A model generated the notes under the pieces. That model saw nothing but the letters and a program-made list of their open reading frames with translations. It was not told where the DNA came from and made no database searches. This document shows positions 34,337 to 44,359 of a DNA stretch of 45,370 nucleotides, piece after piece. Origin of the DNA: Acidobacteriota bacterium (GTDB taxonomy: Bacteria; Acidobacteriota; Terriglobia; UBA7540); the NCBI GenBank assembly GCA_902812465.1, contig CADDZE010000030.1:1-45370 (forward strand). Reading direction: 5' to 3'. Positions within the stretch are counted from its first letter, which is position 1. Each line of letters starts with the position of its first letter. Position numbers and translations under genes: made by a program.

Positions 34337-35620
34337 TCAATCGCCACTGAACCTGACCACAAGCTGCTTCCGCCCTACTTTAAACGCCACTACGGAGACT
34401 TTCCCAGCGTCGCCATCGTGATCGGGTTCGACCACAAACGCCGGGTCGCGGACCCGTTGCCACTGTGGGTACCTCAAGTCGCCCCGTGCCATGTAGACCG
34501 CACCCGCCTTGATCTGCCGCTGCGCTTCACTCTTGGAGCGGCACAGGTTCAAACGGACCAGCCAGTCGTCCAGTCGCCTGCCCGGCTGCAGACGACAGGT
34601 GTGCACCGGCGCATTGGGGTCTAATCCCCTGTCCTGAAACTTGACCTCCCAAGCCCGCTGCGCCTGGGCCGCCGCGCTCTCGCCATGAAAGTCGGCCACG
34701 ATGCGCCTGGCCAGGGCCTTCTTGGCCTCGAGCGGGTGGATCCTGTCAGCGGCGACCGCTCGCTTCAGTTCCTCAACTTGGAGGGCTGTCATGTCCGTGA
34801 GGAGCAGATAGTAACGCCACATCAGCTCGTCGGAGATCGACAGGATCTTGCCGAAGATCTCGTCCGGCGGCTCAGTGATGCCCACATAGTTACCGAGCGA
34901 CTTGGACATTTTCTGAACGCCGTCCAAACCCTCGAGCAGGGGCATGGTCATGATGACCTGCGGCTCCTGGCCGTATTCCTGTTGTAGGGTGCGGCCGACC
35001 AGGAGGTTGAACTTCTGGTCCGTGCCACCCAGCTCGACATCGGCCTGGAGCGCCACCGAGTCGTAGCCCATGACCAGGGGATAGATGAATTCGTGCAAGG
35101 CCAAGGGCTGGCGGTCCTTCATGCGCTTGGCGAAGTCGTCACGCTCGAGCAGGCGGGCGACGGTGTACTTGGAGCAGAGCGTCACCCAGTCGCGGCTGGT
35201 GAGCTGGTCGAGCCAGCGGCTGTTGAAGTCGACGACCGTCTTCTCCGGGTCGAGGATCTTGAAGACCTGGGTCTTGTAGGTCTCGGCGTTGGCAGCCACC
35301 TCTTCCGGCGTCATGGCCGGGCGGGTGGTGTTGCGGCCGGAGGGATCGCCAATCAGGCCGGTGAAGTCACCGATGAGGAAGATCACCGTGTGGCCAAGGT
35401 CTTGAAAATGCTTCAGCTTCCGGATTAGCACGGTGTGGCCCAGGTGCAGGTCCGGAGCCGTCGGATCGAATCCCGCCTTCACGCGGAGCGGCCGGCCAGT
35501 GCGGACGGAGCGTTCGAGCTTAGCGCGCAACTCCTCGGGGCGGATCACTTCCTCCGCGCCCTTGGTCAGGTAGGCGAGCTGCTCGTCAAGCGTCATGGCG
35601 AGGCCGGAGAGAGGGGTCAT
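34337..35620 (-). CDS. tyrS: Tyrosine--tRNA ligase (type 2)
   Basis: TyrS charges tRNA-Tyr. The 427-residue class I synthetase has HLGH (59-62) as the HIGH motif, in the context [13 protein letters not shown] that marks the type 2 enzyme. Its KMSKS loop (237-241) is perfect, and an S4 RNA-binding domain follows at the C-terminus (about 360-420). A second in-frame ATG at 35596 would remove eight residues; neither start has a clear ribosome-binding site. All motifs are intact. Confidence 0.95.
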   Translation of the reverse strand: MTPLSGLAMTLDEQLAYLTKGAEEVIRPEELRAKLERSVRTGRPLRVKAGFDPTAPDLHLGHTVLIRKLKHFQDLGHTVIFLIGDFTGLIGDPSGRNTTRPAMTPEEVAANAETYKTQVFKILDPEKTVVDFNSRWLDQLTSRDWVTLCSKYTVARLLERDDFAKRMKDRQPLALHEFIYPLVMGYDSVALQADVELGGTDQKFNLLVGRTLQQEYGQEPQVIMTMPLLEGLDGVQKMSKSLGNYVGITEPPDEIFGKILSISDELMWRYYLLLTDMTALQVEELKRAVAADRIHPLEAKKALARRIVADFHGESAAAQAQRAWEVKFQDRGLDPNAPVHTCRLQPGRRLDDWLVRLNLCRSKSEAQRQIKAGAVYMARGDLRYPQWQRVRDPAFVVEPDHDGDAGKVSVVAFKVGRKQLVVRFSGD

Positions 35621-35697
35621 GAGACTGGGGCCGAACTAGGAGTTTAGCATTGCCAGTGGGAGTGGAAAACTCACGCTTCGCCCACGCCAACGAGGCC

Positions 35698-35952
35698 TTA
35701 GCGGCTCCCCGCAGGCAGCAGCACGTTGGCCAAGGGAAAGGCCAGGCCGTACGCGGGCGGTGCCAGTGGGCGCTGAAAAACCGCCTGGCTAGCCTCATCG
35801 CGCACCGTGAAAGGGCGAGCCTCCGAGACCACCATTGCCAGCTTGGGCCCCTGGGGATACCCAACCTGGTCTACCTTGATCTCTGCCGCCGGCGGACTGC
35901 TCCGAGCGGAGAGTAACGCCAAGCAAAGCGAAATGACGAATGGATAGCCCAT
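35698..35952 (-). pseudogene. Truncated N-terminus of a GH9 cellulase-like glycosidase
   Basis: An 84-codon frame starts with a signal peptide (MGYPFVISLCLALLSARS) and continues with AEIKVDQVGYPQGPKLAMVV. That phrase is characteristic of the N-terminal immunoglobulin-like domain (CelD_N) that precedes the catalytic domain in family 9 glycoside hydrolases. The frame stops after LLPAGSR. No GH9 catalytic sequence follows in any frame before tyrS, so the gene appears to be cut to about a tenth of its normal length. It is probably a remnant of a deletion. An active short secreted protein is possible but less likely. Confidence 0.55.
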
Positions 35953-35998
35953 GGACCGTGCTGGTATTCTGGCGCTTCCGTTCCAAGGCCTGCGGGTT

Positions 35999-36775
35999 TT
36001 AGAGCAGCTTATATCCGAGAAAGAGCAGGGTACTAGCGAGAATGGGACGCAGCGCGCGTTCGGGAAATACCGCACTCATGCGACTTCCCAGCCAGACTCC
36101 GGGTACCGAACCCAGGAGCAGTGCAGCGAGCAGGCGAAAGTCAATACTGCCGAGGCCGAGGTGTCCTAAAGCGGAAACACCGACCAGGAGCAGCGCATTG
36201 ACAATATCTGATCCCACGATGCGTCGCAGCGGCACTGCCGGGTAAATGAGTACCAGGCAGGCTACGATCAGGCTTCCACTCCCCACCGACGTGAGGCTTA
36301 CCAGGAAACCGACGACGGCCGCCACGGCGGTAGTCAACCAGGCAGGCGGGGCAAAATTACGCGGCGATCCGCCTGTCGAGGTCCCCCGGCGCTCCGCCAG
36401 CACGGACCGCAGGAACAAAACGAGGGCGACCATGATCAGTGCCACGCCCAGGATGCGCACCACCATATGGTCCATGGCGGCCAGGCCTAGCCGGCGCAGG
36501 TGGGCGAGCAACGCGATACCGGCCAGTGCCCCGGGAATGCTTCCTGTGGCCAAACGCTTGACGATCGCCGGATCTACGGTCTTCTGCCGATAGTGAACGA
36601 GGGCTCCGACACTCTTGGTCAGCGCGCCCCATACCAGGTCGGTGCCCACCGCAACGGTGGGCCGGGCCCAGCCTAGAAGAATCAGCAGCGGCGTCATGAT
36701 CGCGCCGCCACCCATGCTGGTGAGCCCCACTAGAAGGCCCACGACCAAGCCGGCGATGGACACCTTCAGGTCCAT
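35999..36775 (-). CDS. TauE/SafE family sulfite/anion permease
   Basis: A membrane permease of the TauE/SafE (DUF81) family, members of which export sulfite, sulfoacetate or other small organic anions. The 258-residue protein has about eight helices in two similar halves. The first opens with GLLVGLTSMGGGAIMTPLLIL and the second with VGFLVSLTSVGSGSLIVACLV, the repeated Ser-x-Gly-x-Gly signature of the family. I place the start at ATG 36775; the frame continues upstream to a TTG at 36802, which overlaps a likely promoter. It lies 71 bp after the porin gene in the same direction. Confidence 0.9.
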   Translation of the reverse strand: MDLKVSIAGLVVGLLVGLTSMGGGAIMTPLLILLGWARPTVAVGTDLVWGALTKSVGALVHYRQKTVDPAIVKRLATGSIPGALAGIALLAHLRRLGLAAMDHMVVRILGVALIMVALVLFLRSVLAERRGTSTGGSPRNFAPPAWLTTAVAAVVGFLVSLTSVGSGSLIVACLVLIYPAVPLRRIVGSDIVNALLLVGVSALGHLGLGSIDFRLLAALLLGSVPGVWLGSRMSAVFPERALRPILASTLLFLGYKLL

Positions 36776-36784
36776 AAACGGGAA

Positions 36785-36823
36785 ATTATAAGATATTCTC
36801 AATCAACTTGATATACTTTTCAA
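36785..36823 (-). promoter_or_regulatory. Possible promoter of the TauE/SafE gene
   Basis: In an AT-rich patch upstream of the permease, TTGAAA (36823-36818) and GAGAAT (36800-36795) are 17 bp apart. A consensus TATAAT also stands at 36790-36785, ten bases before the ATG. If the TATAAT is the real -10, the transcript would begin almost at the start codon and be leaderless. Either reading suggests the permease can be transcribed independently of the porin. Confidence 0.4.
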
Positions 36824-36846
36824 GGAAGCCTGGCCTTCGGCAGCTT

Positions 36847-38241
36847 TCAGAATGAATAGCTAAAGAAGGCGTAAGGATAACTGTAGGGGTGGCCTGGTGT
36901 AGTCTTCTTGAGAAAAGTCCCTGGAAGGAGATAGCCAAATCCAGAACCCGCGCTCGCCCGGTAGGAGAAGGTGTAAACTGTCTGGACATCGACCTCCTGA
37001 CCCAGGTATCGACCCGCCGAGCCGTTAACAGCTCGGGCCACCAGCACTCCAGCGGCGTTGTAGAAACCATCGTGGGTGTCGGCCAGCCAGAAGGATTGAT
37101 AGCTGAACGCTGCCAGCCACTTGGAGGTGGGCCGCAGCTCGAGGCGGGAGCGAACGTGGTTCAAATTCTTCCAGCCTACCTGATCCGTGAGCCCATACTT
37201 GTCGTGGTTGGTGGGGTAGAGCTGATCGAAAGTGCCGCGGCGTTTGTCGGTCGGATTGCGATCGCCGGAAGCATGATTGAACTCAGTGACGATTCTCGGC
37301 TTGGCCCGGGCACGGGCCAGGGTGTAAGCCGCCAGCCAATGACCTGCCCAGGCGCGGATGGTATCGCTGCCCAGTGATCCTGCCTGCAGGGCCATTTCCG
37401 TGGCGTAATCGAAGTGGGCGGGGAGCGTGCCGACCCAGCGCAGTCCCGCCGTAGCGAAATCCAGCTGGCCATAGGTCTTGCTCTCCGTCAGCATATGGGG
37501 AGCGCGCCGCCAGAACAAATAAGGTTGCAGGTTTGCTGAAGGAATGAGCCGTTCAAGGGTGCCGTAAAGGCCATAGAGGTTGTTTCCGGCGGTGCTTTGG
37601 TCAAACTGGCGGTTGCGCTGGATCACTACGGAGGCGGCGAACGCGTCCAGCCGGTATCCCGGCCGGTGCAAAGTGGCGCGGACGGCGTCGAAGCTGCGCG
37701 CCGTGTTCAGCCAGTCCGCGCTGCCTACCAGGCGCTGCTCGCCGAAATTCAGTTCCTGTCGGCCCAGGCGAATGGCCAGCGTCCTCTTTTCGGTGTCCCC
37801 CACTTCGAGATAACCCAGGCGCAAGTCCATCACGTCTTCGTAGGGCGGCGCAGCCGGGGACTGATTCTTGCCCCATGCGCGCGCGTCCTGCGCCTGGACC
37901 ACGACCTTCAGCCACTCCCGGGGCTGGAGGTTCACATTCATGCGGATTCGATTTAGGAAGTAGGCGTCGTTGTTGCCCAGCTTCAACCCTCCACCCGTGA
38001 AGCCTTCCGGACGAGCGCGGTACTCGCCGCTGAATTGCAGCCAGCGCGGCAGGTGCTTGTTCAACTGGTCCAGCGGAGAAGGGGCTGCCTGCGGTGCCGG
38101 GTCCTGTACGGTGCTGGCGTCGGCGGGTTGCGGCGCGCGGCTAGCTGCTAGGGAAACGGCCTGCTGGGCTTTCACCGCGCCGTTGACGGAAAGGAGACCT
38201 ACGGCGACAGCCAGCGCCGATGGAAGAGTTCCGCGATTCAA
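36847..38241 (-). CDS. Alginate-export-type outer-membrane beta-barrel (porin)
   Basis: The 464-residue product has a signal peptide (about 1-25, ending AVKA-Q), an Ala/Pro-rich linker, and then a beta-barrel of alternating aromatic strands ending in Phe, typical of an outer-membrane protein. Segments such as WLQFSGEYRARPEGFTGGG, LAIRLGRQELNFGEQRLVG and LFDFNHASGD-like turns (EFNHASGDRNP) match the alginate_exp family of anion-conducting porins. The start is TTG at 38241-38239, preceded by GGAGGGAG; the frame is open much farther upstream but that part overlaps the FNT gene. It probably provides outer-membrane passage for the substrate of the neighbouring FNT channel. Confidence 0.85.
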   Translation of the reverse strand: MNRGTLPSALAVAVGLLSVNGAVKAQQAVSLAASRAPQPADASTVQDPAPQAAPSPLDQLNKHLPRWLQFSGEYRARPEGFTGGGLKLGNNDAYFLNRIRMNVNLQPREWLKVVVQAQDARAWGKNQSPAAPPYEDVMDLRLGYLEVGDTEKRTLAIRLGRQELNFGEQRLVGSADWLNTARSFDAVRATLHRPGYRLDAFAASVVIQRNRQFDQSTAGNNLYGLYGTLERLIPSANLQPYLFWRRAPHMLTESKTYGQLDFATAGLRWVGTLPAHFDYATEMALQAGSLGSDTIRAWAGHWLAAYTLARARAKPRIVTEFNHASGDRNPTDKRRGTFDQLYPTNHDKYGLTDQVGWKNLNHVRSRLELRPTSKWLAAFSYQSFWLADTHDGFYNAAGVLVARAVNGSAGRYLGQEVDVQTVYTFSYRASAGSGFGYLLPGTFLKKTTPGHPYSYPYAFFSYSF

Positions 38242-38300
38242 AATCCGCTCCCTCCTATCGTGGCCGAACGTTGCGAATGGGTTCGCCCAGGCCTGCCGTC

Positions 38301-39152
38301 TCAATCCGAGGGGGTCACCATAACGGCGGGCGCCTTCGGTGCTGCTCCAGCGGATTCTGCCGGCTCGCGCTCGGCCGCGTACGTGGCGTACAGAGCTATT
38401 CCCGTGAACAACGCTCCCGAGATCACATTGCCCAGAGTCACCGGAACCTGGTTCCACCACCACCAGGCTTTCAGCGAAACGGACGCACCCAGCAGCATGC
38501 CGGCGGGAATGGCGAACATGTTGACGATCGAGTGCTCGTAGCCGTGGGCGAAGAAAGTCATGATGGGCAGCCACATGGCTGCGATCTTGCCGATGGCCGA
38601 GCGCGAAACCAAGGCCAGCATGGTGGCGATCGTCACCATCCAGTTGCACAGCACACCCTTGATGGCTGCAGTGGACCATCCGCCTAGACCGGCTGCGGCG
38701 TAGGCCAGCGTCTTGCGCTGCGCGACCAGGCGGAGTTGGTCGCCGAGCGGACCTCCGTTCGAAGTGCCACACGAGGTGATGGCCAGGTAAAACAGGACAG
38801 CGTAGAACAAGCTTCCCAGCAAGTTACCCGCGTACACCCAAGCCCAATTGCGCAGCAAGGAAGCGACGCGCACCTCACCGGCGACCAGGCCCGCAGGCAG
38901 CAAGGCGAAGTTCCCGGTGGCCAGTTCGAAACCGAGCAGGACGAGCATCACGAATCCCACAGGAAACAAGGCCGCCGCGAGCACGGGAGGCAGCCCTTGC
39001 GCGAGGATGACCATCGCCAAGGAGGTGGCATAACCGAGCAAGACGCCAGCGAGAGCTCCGCGCAGCACGAGGTCGCGCGCTGGCAGCGAAGCCTTTCTTC
39101 TGGCTGCTGCGATCGCCTCGCTGACCACCTCGCGTGGATTCACATAGTCCAT
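38301..39152 (-). CDS. Formate/nitrite transporter (FNT) family channel
   Basis: FNT proteins are aquaporin-like pentameric channels for small monovalent anions such as formate, nitrite or hydrosulfide. The 283-residue product (ATG 39152) has six helices and the family motifs GFELATGNFALLP, VLCNWMVTIATML and GYEHSIVNMFAIP, including the central His of the pore. The frame is open to a GTG at 39197, which lacks a ribosome-binding site; GAGGAGG lies before 39152, though with a long spacing. No formate dehydrogenase, nitrite reductase or pyruvate formate-lyase gene is nearby, so the anion is unknown. The porin follows after 59 bp. Confidence 0.92.
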   Translation of the reverse strand: MDYVNPREVVSEAIAAARRKASLPARDLVLRGALAGVLLGYATSLAMVILAQGLPPVLAAALFPVGFVMLVLLGFELATGNFALLPAGLVAGEVRVASLLRNWAWVYAGNLLGSLFYAVLFYLAITSCGTSNGGPLGDQLRLVAQRKTLAYAAAGLGGWSTAAIKGVLCNWMVTIATMLALVSRSAIGKIAAMWLPIMTFFAHGYEHSIVNMFAIPAGMLLGASVSLKAWWWWNQVPVTLGNVISGALFTGIALYATYAAEREPAESAGAAPKAPAVMVTPSD

Positions 39153-39356
39153 GGCAGTGTGCAGCCTCCTCGCAGCGATCCTTGCCTGCGCGTCCACTCG
39201 GGCTAGCCTGGGCGCATGCCAGCATCAGGCTATGCCCCTCTGCGCATCGAGTCAAAATGAAAAGGTCTATGGCCGCTAGACGGTTTTTTTATTCCCTGCG
39301 GAGCTCGGGTGGCTGGCAACGATAAGCGATAAGCTCGCCGGGCTCTTCCCGCCTCA

Positions 39357-42300
39357 TCATCCGGAGCGGGGGAGGTTGATGGAACCTTCGGGTTCGTTGG
39401 CCGGGGAAGAATCAAGGACACTGGGACGCGCATACTCGCGGATCATCTGCGCGAGCTCCTCGGCGCGGATGGGTTTCGAGAGGTAATTATCCATTCCTGC
39501 CGCCAGGCAGAGCTCGCGATCGCCTTTCATGGCGTGGGCCGTCATGGCGATGATGGGTACGTGGCCGCCCTGCTGCTTTTCTCGCTGTCGGATAGCGGCG
39601 GTCGCTTCGAACCCGTCCATCTCGGGCATCTGGACATCCATCAGTACCAAGTCGAAGGGCTCGCGGTCGAGCGCGGCCAGCGCCTCGCGTCCGTTGGCCG
39701 CTACCGTTACGCTGTGTCCCTGCTTCTCGATCAGGCGGACGGCCAGCTTCTGATTCACCGGATTGTCCTCGGCCAGAAGAATGCGCAGGGTGCGGCGCGT
39801 TTCGCGAAGCAAGTGGCGGGTCACAAGCGAGGCACGCGCGGCTTCCGGTTGCGCACCGAGTACGCGCAGGATAGCCTCGAGGAGCTCGGATTGGGCCACG
39901 GGTTTGATGAGGTAAGCGGCAACGCCCAGCTCGCGGCAGCGCGCGGCGTCACCTCGCTGCCCCGAGGAAGTAAGCAGCATGATGGTGGCGGCGGCCAGCT
40001 GCGGCCGCGCCTTGATACGCTCCGCCAGGCCAAAGCCGTCCAGGCCGGGCATGCGGGCGTCGGCGATGATCAGCGGGAAGGGCTCGCCCGCGGCCAGGGC
40101 TTGCTCGAGAACTTCGAGTGCTTCCTGGCCGTCCCTTGTGAGGGTCACCCGCATTCCCCAGGGTGAGAGCATCAGTTCGAGCGCTTGGCAATTGGTCGGA
40201 TTATCGTCCACCACCAGGACGCGCAGACCTTGAAGGCGAGTAGTGTCCATGGGCGCATCCGGCAGTGCCGCCGACCGCCCGGGCTTGGCGGTGATGGTGA
40301 AGTGGAACGTGCTTCCCTTGCCAGGTTCGCTCTCCAGCCACATACGGCCGCCCATCATACTCACCAAGCGCGTGCTGATGGAAAGGCCCAGGCCGGTACC
40401 GCCGTAGCGCCGCGCCGTCGAGGCATCCGCCTGGGCGAACGGATCAAAGATCAGCGCCTGCTTCTCCTTGGGAATGCCGATGCCCGTATCGGAGACGGCA
40501 AAATGAAGCTGCAGCGCGTTGCCGTTGGACGGCTGACACGCCACTCTGACAGTAACCTCGCCGCGCTCGGTGAACTTGACGGCGTTGCCCACCAGGTTGA
40601 TAAGAACCTGCCGCAGGCGCGCGGGATCGCCCTCCACCCACTGCGGCACGCCACGGTCAATCTCGCAGTTCAGCTCCAGGTTCTTTTCGTGTGCCCGCAG
40701 CGCCAGGCTCTTCACCGCCTGGCTCACCGCGTCATGCAGGTTGAACTCAATGGACTCTAGGTCCAGCTTGCCGGCTTCGATCTTGGAGAAGTCGAGGACA
40801 TCGTTGATGATGGCTAACAAGGAATCGGCCGAAGTTTTGACCATCGTCAAGTAGTCGCGCTGCTCCGGCGTAAGCTCCGTATCCAGCGCCAGCTCCGTCA
40901 TGCCCAGGATGCCATTCATCGGTGTGCGAATCTCGTGGCTCATATTGGCCAGAAATTCGCTCTTGGCGCGGCTCGCCGCCTCCGCGGCCTCCTTGGCCGC
41001 CTCGAGCATGGCCTGCGCCCGTTTGGATTCGCGGATGTCTCGCGCCGCGCAGGCCAAGCAAAGCGGCTCTTGAGTTTTCGGCCGCCGAATGAGGAAAGTG
41101 TTGACCGCCACATCGATGAGCTCGCCGCTGTGGAAGTGGCGCAAGCGCATTTCGCCCTCCCAGCGGCCGGCCTGCAGCACCGCCGGCAGGATCTGATGGC
41201 GGAAGTTCAGAAGATCTTCGGGCGCCAAGTAATCGGGTATGCTGGTGCGCCTTGCGTGTGGGAGGTCGTCCACTCCCACCAGGTGCCGGCCAGCGGGGTT
41301 GAGGTAAAGGACGTGGCCGTCCAGCGTCGCCATGCCAACAAAGTCAGCGGAGTTCTCCACCAATTCGACGAACTTTTGCTGCTCCTCCTCACTGGCACGC
41401 AGCGCTCGCTCAATGCTCTCACGCCGCTCGATATCCTGCCGCAGCTCCCGGGTGCGTTCGGCGACAACGGCCATCAACTCCTGCTCCCGCTTCTGCAGCC
41501 GCCGCACGCGAACGCGGTGGCCGCTGGCCACGCCCAGCGCCAGCCCTACCAGGCAAAGACCGTAGAAAGGGTACGTCTGGTAGAAGTGGGGTCGCAGCGT
41601 GAAACCCCACGACGCTGGCTGAGGATTCCACACCCCTTCGGCATTCGCCGCCGTCACCTCGAAGCGGTAGCGGCCCGGAGGAATGTTGGTGAAGTAGGCG
41701 GTACGGCGTGGCCCGGCGTCTATCCAGTCCGGGTCGAAGCCGCGCAGACGGTAACGGAAGCGCAAGGCGCGAGGAGCCAGGCTGTCAAACGCGGTGTAGT
41801 GAAATTCGAGGTCCACCCGGCCGGGCCCAATACGCATCGGGACCTCCGTCCTGATGGGGAGGCCATTGACCCGAACCTCCTCGAGGACTATCGCGGGCGG
41901 TGTGCGGTCTGGCTGGATGCGCGCCGGATCGACCCGGACCACGCCCGCTAGGTTTGAGAACAGCAGGCAGCCGTTGCGCATCTTCCACGCGGCCGGCTGG
42001 GCTCCGCCGTTGAATTCGTTGTTCTTCAGGCCGTCTTCCACGGTGTAGTGGACGCAATTTAGGCTGCGGACTTGGCCAGCAGCGAACGCATTGAGTTCCT
42101 CACGACTGACTCGAAAGAGGCCCTTGTTGCAGCTCATCCAGAGGCGCCCCTCGGCATCCTCGAGGATTGCCCAGATGACATCGTTGAACAGGCCGTCCCA
42201 GGTGGTATAGCGGGTGAACAGACCGTCCTCGAGTCGCAGGAGGCCCTCGCCGTACGTACCGAACCAGAGGATGCCGTCTGCGTCTTCGTAGATTGCAGTG

Positions 42301-43841
42301 ATGCCCGCTTGGCCGGCGGAAGTGGGGACGGCGGTGAAGCGGCCATTTTGCAATACGCCCAGACCATTGTCTGTTCCTACCCACACGTCACCCTGACGAT
42401 CCTCGTGGAGAGACCAAACGGCCGCGCTGGGCACCCCATCCTGGACGTCATAGCGGATGAAGTGCCCACCCTCGAACCGATCCAAACCACGCTGGGTGCC
42501 GATCCACAATCGCCGCTCGTGATCTTCGTAGATGGTCCGGATCGAGTCGCTGGAGAGCCCGTCCCGAATGGTGTAGACGGTGGTCTTGCCCTGCTGCCGA
42601 CGCACCAAGCCGCCGTCGGTGCCGACCCACAGAGTGCCAGTGCTATCCTGCCACACTGAAAGGATGACGTTGCTGGGCAGGCCGTCGCGGGTCGTGTAGG
42701 AGGTGAGCGTGCCGCCAGCTAGCCGGTGGAGGCCATCGTCGGCGCCCGCCCACACCGCGCCCGTGCGGTCTTCAAGCACTGACCTCACTATGGGAATGTC
42801 GTAAGTTTCGAAGGCCGTGGTTTTAAGCTGCGTTAGTCCCCCGCCATCCGTGCCCACCCATAAGATTCCCCGGCGATCTCCCGTAATGCACCAGATGATG
42901 TTGCTCGAAAGCCCGGGCTTGCTCGAATAGGCCTGAAGCAGGCCGTGGCGCAATCGGTACAAACCAGCTCCGCGCGTGCCGAGCCACAAAGCACCCTCGT
43001 TGTCCTTAAAGATCGCGGTCACCGGCGCATGGGGCAGTCTTTCGCGCGCGCCAAATATTGCGATCTGGCCGTGGTCCAGATGTACAAGCTCGCCGTTGGT
43101 GCCTAGCCATAAGCCTCCCTGGCAATCTGTGTAGACGGTTTGCACCATCGAAGAAGCCAGGGAATGAGGGAGCGGGTAGGCGCTGATCTTGCCAGCGCGG
43201 TAAAAGGCCAGCCCTCGGTCCGTACCGATCCACAAAGTTCCGTCGCGGTCCTCGGCCAGCGAGGTTACCGAATTAGTGGGTAGGCCGTCCTTGCTGGTGT
43301 AAGTCGTGAACCGACGTTCATGGAACAGGCTCAACCCGGAGGGCGTGCCCGCCCACAAGCGGCCTTGCGAGTCGACCACCAACGCGCCGACGGTGTTGTC
43401 CGCCAGGCCGTCGGCCGTGGTGTAGGTGGTAGCCTGGCCATGATCGAAGCGCGCTAGACCCCCGCCCATGGTCCCGAGCCAGAGCGCTCCGTCCTTGTCC
43501 TCGGCGAGAGCCCGCACATCATTGTGCTTCAGCCCCGCAGTATTGCTCCGGTCAAAGACCGTGAACTTGACCCCGTCGAAGCGCACCAACCCTTCCTGGG
43601 TACCCAACCACAGGTAGCCATCGCGTGCTTGAACGATGGCCCCGACAGAGTTCTGCGGCAGGCCCTCTTGGGCGGTCCAGGTCTGTTGCACAAAGCCGGT
43701 GATAACGGTTGAGTCGTTGCCGCAAGCGGGGATGGCCAGCAACATGGCAGCGGCCACGAAGCCCCGCCCCGTGCTTACACCTCCACCGGCCGGCCTTCGG
43801 CGGAAGGCCGCGAAAGAGCGCCTTGCTAGCGTAGGATTCAT
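39357..43841 (-). CDS. Hybrid two-component sensor kinase with Reg_prop beta-propellers and two receivers
   Basis: A 1494-residue one-protein signalling system. An N-terminal signal or lipoprotein-like segment (Cys40) is followed by about 13 Reg_prop repeats (about 50-620), enough for two seven-bladed propellers. A Y_Y_Y domain, a membrane helix (about 755-775) and a PAS domain (about 812-925) come next. The histidine kinase has [12 protein letters not shown] (His969) and an ATP-binding domain with DTGIGIP and [10 protein letters not shown]. Two receivers follow, with phospho-acceptors Asp1261 and Asp1402. The periplasmic propellers sense an unknown ligand. No DNA-binding output domain or separate response regulator is present, so phosphate must go to a partner elsewhere. 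No histidine phosphotransfer domain is visible. Confidence 0.93.
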   Translation of the reverse strand: MNPTLARRSFAAFRRRPAGGGVSTGRGFVAAAMLLAIPACGNDSTVITGFVQQTWTAQEGLPQNSVGAIVQARDGYLWLGTQEGLVRFDGVKFTVFDRSNTAGLKHNDVRALAEDKDGALWLGTMGGGLARFDHGQATTYTTADGLADNTVGALVVDSQGRLWAGTPSGLSLFHERRFTTYTSKDGLPTNSVTSLAEDRDGTLWIGTDRGLAFYRAGKISAYPLPHSLASSMVQTVYTDCQGGLWLGTNGELVHLDHGQIAIFGARERLPHAPVTAIFKDNEGALWLGTRGAGLYRLRHGLLQAYSSKPGLSSNIIWCITGDRRGILWVGTDGGGLTQLKTTAFETYDIPIVRSVLEDRTGAVWAGADDGLHRLAGGTLTSYTTRDGLPSNVILSVWQDSTGTLWVGTDGGLVRRQQGKTTVYTIRDGLSSDSIRTIYEDHERRLWIGTQRGLDRFEGGHFIRYDVQDGVPSAAVWSLHEDRQGDVWVGTDNGLGVLQNGRFTAVPTSAGQAGITAIYEDADGILWFGTYGEGLLRLEDGLFTRYTTWDGLFNDVIWAILEDAEGRLWMSCNKGLFRVSREELNAFAAGQVRSLNCVHYTVEDGLKNNEFNGGAQPAAWKMRNGCLLFSNLAGVVRVDPARIQPDRTPPAIVLEEVRVNGLPIRTEVPMRIGPGRVDLEFHYTAFDSLAPRALRFRYRLRGFDPDWIDAGPRRTAYFTNIPPGRYRFEVTAANAEGVWNPQPASWGFTLRPHFYQTYPFYGLCLVGLALGVASGHRVRVRRLQKREQELMAVVAERTRELRQDIERRESIERALRASEEEQQKFVELVENSADFVGMATLDGHVLYLNPAGRHLVGVDDLPHARRTSIPDYLAPEDLLNFRHQILPAVLQAGRWEGEMRLRHFHSGELIDVAVNTFLIRRPKTQEPLCLACAARDIRESKRAQAMLEAAKEAAEAASRAKSEFLANMSHEIRTPMNGILGMTELALDTELTPEQRDYLTMVKTSADSLLAIINDVLDFSKIEAGKLDLESIEFNLHDAVSQAVKSLALRAHEKNLELNCEIDRGVPQWVEGDPARLRQVLINLVGNAVKFTERGEVTVRVACQPSNGNALQLHFAVSDTGIGIPKEKQALIFDPFAQADASTARRYGGTGLGLSISTRLVSMMGGRMWLESEPGKGSTFHFTITAKPGRSAALPDAPMDTTRLQGLRVLVVDDNPTNCQALELMLSPWGMRVTLTRDGQEALEVLEQALAAGEPFPLIIADARMPGLDGFGLAERIKARPQLAAATIMLLTSSGQRGDAARCRELGVAAYLIKPVAQSELLEAILRVLGAQPEAARASLVTRHLLRETRRTLRILLAEDNPVNQKLAVRLIEKQGHSVTVAANGREALAALDREPFDLVLMDVQMPEMDGFEATAAIRQREKQQGGHVPIIAMTAHAMKGDRELCLAAGMDNYLSKPIRAEELAQMIREYARPSVLDSSPANEPEGSINLPRSG

Positions 43842-43883
43842 TGAGTAGAGGGATGAAGCTCGATCAGCACGGTCTTATTAAAC

Positions 43884-43908
43884 GCCAGGCGGTTAGCCTT
43901 CGCCTGGC
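43884..43908. other. Hairpin upstream of the sensor kinase gene
   Basis: GCCAGGCG (43884-43891) is the perfect complement of CGCCTGGC (43901-43908), with a 9-nt loop, in the 5' leader of the sensor gene. On the minus strand it is followed by GTTTAATAAG, only a weak T-rich tract, so it could be a weak terminator or attenuator-like structure. Confidence 0.35.
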
Positions 43909-44236
43909 CCGTTGCCCTTTCAAGGCGTTGTAAAGAAACCTCTCCCGATGTTTAACCAACCCACTCATTTTAAATGACGTAGACATTTAGACTTCAATCC
44001 ATATCGACCGGACCGCTTATCCAGCCACTCCGCTACGTGCGTTACGCATTGACTTACGGAGCGAATCGAGAGCTTCCCTTTCAGTCGAGGCGAGGAACCG
44101 GTGGAGCCTGACGGCCGTTTGGAACGGCGGGGAGCCTCCCCTGCGGGGTCTTGCGGGAAGCACGAGCTGGACTAGCCTGGACATCGAAGTTCGGGCGGTC
44201 GTTTACTTCGAAGTATAGACCCTATTAAATAAATCG

Positions 44237-44338
44237 TCAAATCTCCTTCCGCGTCGCAGTTCCGTGGTCGCACGAAGGGCAGGTGGCAGCCTGTTTTGCC
44301 GCCGCCTTCCAACCCGCACCCTGATTTTTCAACAACAT
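44237..44338 (-). CDS. Candidate 33-aa small protein
   Basis: From ATG 44338-44336 a 33-codon frame begins MLLKNQGAGWKAAAKQAA and ends with a CPSC motif and TATRKEI. It is preceded by AAAGGAA about eight bases upstream. The first codons and ribosome-binding region belong to the repeat shared with 16103-16138. The CPSC pair is the only notable motif. No homologue is recalled. It may be a small protein, leader peptide or chance frame. Confidence 0.3.
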   Translation of the reverse strand: MLLKNQGAGWKAAAKQAATCPSCDHGTATRKEI

Positions 44339-44359
44339 ATCCGGTTCCTTTCGTCAAAT
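44323..44359 (-). repeat. Dispersed 37-bp element, copy 2
   Basis: On the minus strand the sequence runs ATTTGACGAAAGGAACCGG then ATATGTTGTTGAAAAATC. It differs from the copy at 16103-16138 by a C/G change, one inserted C and the last few bases. Conservation stops right after the fourth codon of the small frame, so the shared part is a translation-start or promoter module, not a gene duplication. Confidence 0.55.

Noticed and set aside
39277-39295. Short stem plus T-run (CCG-CTAGA-CGG then TTTTTTT) as a terminator
   Set aside because: The stem is only 3 bp and it points in the plus direction, where no gene ends.
40935-41951. Plus-strand frame of 338 codons opposite the sensor kinase
   Set aside because: It is antisense to the PAS and Y_Y_Y region of a protein with clear domains.
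43997-44047. Intact tRNA-Ser gene
   Set aside because: There is no T-arm or matching acceptor 3' strand, and the D-stem pairs poorly; at best it is a fragment.
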